This document shows positions 5,469 to 6,751 of a stretch of 6,751 bases of DNA, piece by piece. Made by a program: the position numbers and the translations under genes. This DNA comes from Paracoccaceae bacterium (GTDB lineage: Bacteria > Pseudomonadota > Alphaproteobacteria > Rhodobacterales > Rhodobacteraceae): the NCBI GenBank assembly GCA_002401945.1, contig NVUP01000017.1, positions 78,256 through 85,006 of the forward strand. Reading direction: 5' to 3'. The notes beneath the pieces were generated by a model that saw only the letters and a list, made by a program, of their open reading frames with translations, was not told the origin of the DNA and searched no databases. Position 1 is the stretch's first letter, and each line of letters opens with the position of its first letter.

Positions 5469-5493
5469 GTCCAAGTCCAAGTCCAAGTCCAAG
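5469..5493. repeat. Hexanucleotide tandem repeat (GTCCAA)x4
   Basis: Four exact copies of GTCCAA plus one further G lie in a row. In plus frames they read as Ser-Lys repeats and on the minus strand as Leu-Asp repeats. Such short exact repeats can gain or lose units by slippage without changing frame. Confidence 0.85.
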
Positions 5494-5575
5494 GCCTTTG
5501 GGCCGGAAATGCAAGCCACGGATTAGAAAAACGGGTCTTTATCGAGGATCAATTGAACGAAATTTCGGTGCCGCT

Positions 5576-5596
5576 GGGGCTTTGTTGCACAAAGCC
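5576..5596. repeat. IS left terminal inverted repeat with internal hairpin
   Basis: The outer 18-19 bases form the terminal repeat. Within them GGCTTTG (5578-5584) and CAAAGCC (5590-5596) are a perfect 7-bp inverted repeat around TTGCA, so this end can fold on itself. The right end lacks this symmetry. Confidence 0.75.
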
Positions 5597-5631
5597 GCCT
5601 GAAGGCGTGCTGCCCCTTTCCCCAGACGGAC

Positions 5632-6603
5632 TTATCCTAGGGGATGGGTTTGGGGAATGCCAAGCGCGGTGAAGCCGTTGAGCACCACAGCACGAACTTG
5701 TAATTCTGTGACTTGGCGATCGAACTCCCGCGCCATAATGTCGTCGCCCAGCAGTTTGACACAGTGCATTTTAGTCTCGACGAGGCTTCTGCGATGATAG
5801 CCACTCCATCTTCGCCAAATGGCCCGCCCGAGGTATTTGGTGGCTCTCAGGATTTCGTTGCGCGCCTCAGCCCCGGACGTTGTTGGCTTCCATGGTTTGG
5901 CATTGCGGCGTGTAGGAATGACGGCATGGGCACCCCGGTTGGCAATCGCATTATGACAAGCACGGGTGTCATAGGCCCCGTCTGCCGTGACCATGCCAAT
6001 TTCCTGATCATCAGGAACCTGGCTCAGCAGTTCGGGCAACATTGGTGCGTCGCCCACACTATTGCTGGTGACCTCCCTCTCGGCAGATTGCTGTGCAATC
6101 GCCTGTCGGCAATGAATAGCCCGGATTTCAAGCGTGTCAGCGTCGATCCCTATATGTACTTTACGCCACTGGCGCGGCTTGGATGGTCCATGTTTGCGTG
6201 TGTGCCACTCCCCTTCGCCCTCGGCTTTGATGCCGGTACTGTCGATCAGCAGGTGCAGCGGCCCCTTGGAACCGCGATACGGGATCATCACTGCCAGGCT
6301 TTTCTGGCGGCGGCTCAAGGTGCTGAAATCGGGCACAGGCAAGTCCAGATCAGCCAACTTCAACAGGCTTTCAACCAGACCAACCACCTGCCGGAGCGGT
6401 AGGCGAAACAACACCTTTAGCGTCAAGCATGTCTGGATTGCGGCATCGCTGAACGTGGGTTGGCGTCCTTGTTTGCCGGTGGGAGCGGCGCGCCAATCCA
6501 TCCCGGGATCGAACCAAATCGAAAGCGACCCGCGACTCTTCAGGGCAGCGTTATAGCATCGCCAGTTCGTGGTTTTGTACTTCTGCGGTATGGGCTTGCT
6601 CAT
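5632..6603 (-). CDS. IS5-family (IS903 group) DDE transposase
   Basis: This 323-aa protein appears intact and cuts and joins the IS ends. The N-terminal NWRCYNAALKSRGSLSIWFD (13-32) matches the NW-x-x-YN-x-AL-x-x-RG-x-L-x-x-W signature of IS903-type enzymes. Catalytic residues are Asp121 (LLIDSTGIK), Asp208 (TADGAYDTR) and Glu276 in YHRRSLVETKMHCVK, which fits the Y-(2)-R-(3)-E-(6)-K signature with Tyr269, Arg272 and Lys283. Length is slightly above IS903 (about 307 aa). A helix-rich N-terminal segment (about 50-100) probably binds the ends. The ATG at 6603 is about 60 bases inside the right end and has no strong Shine-Dalgarno, which is usual for low transposase expression. The gene reads from the damaged right end towards the intact left end. 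A plus-strand frame at 5713-6402 is its shadow. Confidence 0.95.
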   Translation of the reverse strand: MSKPIPQKYKTTNWRCYNAALKSRGSLSIWFDPGMDWRAAPTGKQGRQPTFSDAAIQTCLTLKVLFRLPLRQVVGLVESLLKLADLDLPVPDFSTLSRRQKSLAVMIPYRGSKGPLHLLIDSTGIKAEGEGEWHTRKHGPSKPRQWRKVHIGIDADTLEIRAIHCRQAIAQQSAEREVTSNSVGDAPMLPELLSQVPDDQEIGMVTADGAYDTRACHNAIANRGAHAVIPTRRNAKPWKPTTSGAEARNEILRATKYLGRAIWRRWSGYHRRSLVETKMHCVKLLGDDIMAREFDRQVTELQVRAVVLNGFTALGIPQTHPLG

Positions 6604-6622
6604 ACAACCCGGGTAACATCTT

Positions 6623-6641
6623 GGATTCCCGCCGTGAATCC
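6623..6641. repeat. Dyad just inside the IS right end
   Basis: GGATTC (6623-6628) and GAATCC (6636-6641) form a 6-bp stem with a 7-base loop, between the right terminal repeat and the transposase start. In a transcript entering from outside it could hide the transposase start region, which is a common safeguard in insertion sequences. That role is inference. Confidence 0.35.
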
Positions 6642-6651
6642 CTCCAAGCTA

Positions 6652-6662
6652 TTTGTGCAACA
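6652..6662. repeat. Remnant of the IS right terminal inverted repeat
   Basis: TTTGTGCAACA is the exact reverse complement of 5583-5593 at the left end. The seven outermost bases expected next (AAGCCCC) are replaced by TATGTAA. The last bases overlap an ACATATGT palindrome (6660-6667), of which a second copy lies at 6727-6734. Confidence 0.7.
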
Positions 6663-6751
6663 TATGTAACCGCCCCAAGCGCAAGAGGTATTTTCAGAGT
6701 TGATTTTGGCGCGTCGTCGGGTGCTGACATATGTCCGGCCTCTCGTTGCGG

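Larger units (their letters stand above)
4941..5575. other. Region without a convincing gene between the operon and the IS
   Basis: These 635 bases hold the operon promoter region, two palindromes (5128-5141, 5347-5362) and a hexamer tandem repeat (5469-5493). Frames at 5060-5329 and 5278-5526 (plus) and 5307-5519 (minus) have no Shine-Dalgarno, no recognisable domain and, for the last two, low-complexity SKSKSK or LDLDLD runs made by the repeat. I treat them as chance or decayed sequence. The IS left end begins at 5576. Confidence 0.5.
5576..6662 (-). mobile_element. IS5-family insertion sequence, IS903 group, right end incomplete
   Basis: The element is about 1.09 kb and carries one intact transposase. 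The left terminal repeat starts GGGGCTTTGTTGCACAAAG at 5576, of the GGCTTTGTTG type found in the IS903 group. At the right end only TGTTGCACAAA (6662-6652, minus strand) matches it; the next seven outward bases read TTACATA instead of GGGGCTT. The flanks (GGTGCCGCT on the left; TATGTAACC from 6663, or CCGCCCCAA from 6670, on the right) show no 9-bp target duplication. This suggests that the right tip was lost or that a rearrangement followed insertion, so the copy may not move by itself. Confidence 0.88.
6551..6730 (-). pseudogene. 5' end of a gene cut by the IS right end; chimeric 59-codon frame
   Basis: Reading leftward from an ATG at 6730, the frame begins MSAPDDAPKSTLKIPLALGAVTYV (24 residues), then continues as AQIAWRDSRRES... 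inside the IS and stops at TAA 6553-6551. GAGAGG lies 8 bases before the ATG, a plausible ribosome site, though the frame is also open for 7 codons up to the window edge, so the ATG could be internal. The first 24 residues look like a real protein N-terminus (polar start, Lys patch, then hydrophobic LALGAVTYV), while residues after about 24 are IS sequence. The frame enters the transposase gene in a different phase, so no fusion with the transposase results. I do not recognise the protein. No continuation of it is evident on the other side of the IS. Confidence 0.5.

Noticed and set aside
5060..5526. Plus-strand frames of 89 and 82 aa before the IS
   Set aside because: No ribosome site, no recognisable domain, and the second uses a TTG start directly after a stop and contains repeat-derived SKSKSK.
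5713..6402. 229-aa plus-strand frame
   Set aside because: It lies wholly antisense to the transposase, whose catalytic motifs are intact; the product shows no domain.
1..6751. CRISPR array, tRNA or rRNA gene
   Set aside because: No regularly spaced repeats of suitable length, and no cloverleaf or rRNA-like sequence was seen on either strand.

Overview
The window looks like accessory DNA of an alphaproteobacterium, most likely the Rhodobacterales (roseobacter group). This is inferred from protein style, moderate GC content and the IS903-group IS5 element; no rRNA, tRNA or housekeeping gene fixes the taxon. Two unrelated serine recombinases, one insertion sequence and a gene fragment at the insertion-sequence edge suggest a genomic island or plasmid segment.

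Left part (1-1956), recombinase module. On the minus strand, a 78-codon protein (616-380) overlaps by ATGA the start of a serine recombinase (383 to beyond base 1), so the two are probably translated together. Their leader (about 617-800) holds a candidate promoter, several GCAT-centred dyads and a good minus-strand intrinsic terminator lying before the first gene, which suggests attenuation. On the plus strand follow an unrecognised 74-aa protein (977-1201) and a complete small resolvase/invertase with a C-terminal helix-turn-helix (1378-1956).

Middle part (2519-4940), the most interesting block. Three tightly packed minus-strand genes form a probable operon: an 85-aa soluble protein with a strong ribosome binding site, a 405-aa protein with nucleotidyltransferase signatures of the PF14907 type (ALKG, then DLD), and a 308-aa protein whose C-terminal half is a GNAT acetyltransferase and whose N-terminal half is unrecognised. 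The gaps are 18 bases and 1 base. PF14907-type proteins are known from peptide natural-product clusters, but no precursor-like peptide, cyclase, kinase or transporter is visible here. The substrate is therefore open. An AT-rich 562-base gap with one doubtful small ORF lies downstream.

Right part (4941-6751). A 635-base stretch without a convincing gene holds a perfect 14-bp palindrome and a GTCCAA hexamer repeated four times. Next is an IS5-family (IS903 group) element with an intact 323-aa DDE transposase. Its left end is complete, but its right end keeps only the inner 11 bp of the terminal repeat. Just outside that end, a reading frame with its own ATG and a possible ribosome binding site runs into the IS and stops, which looks like the 5' end of a gene cut by the insertion or by a later rearrangement.
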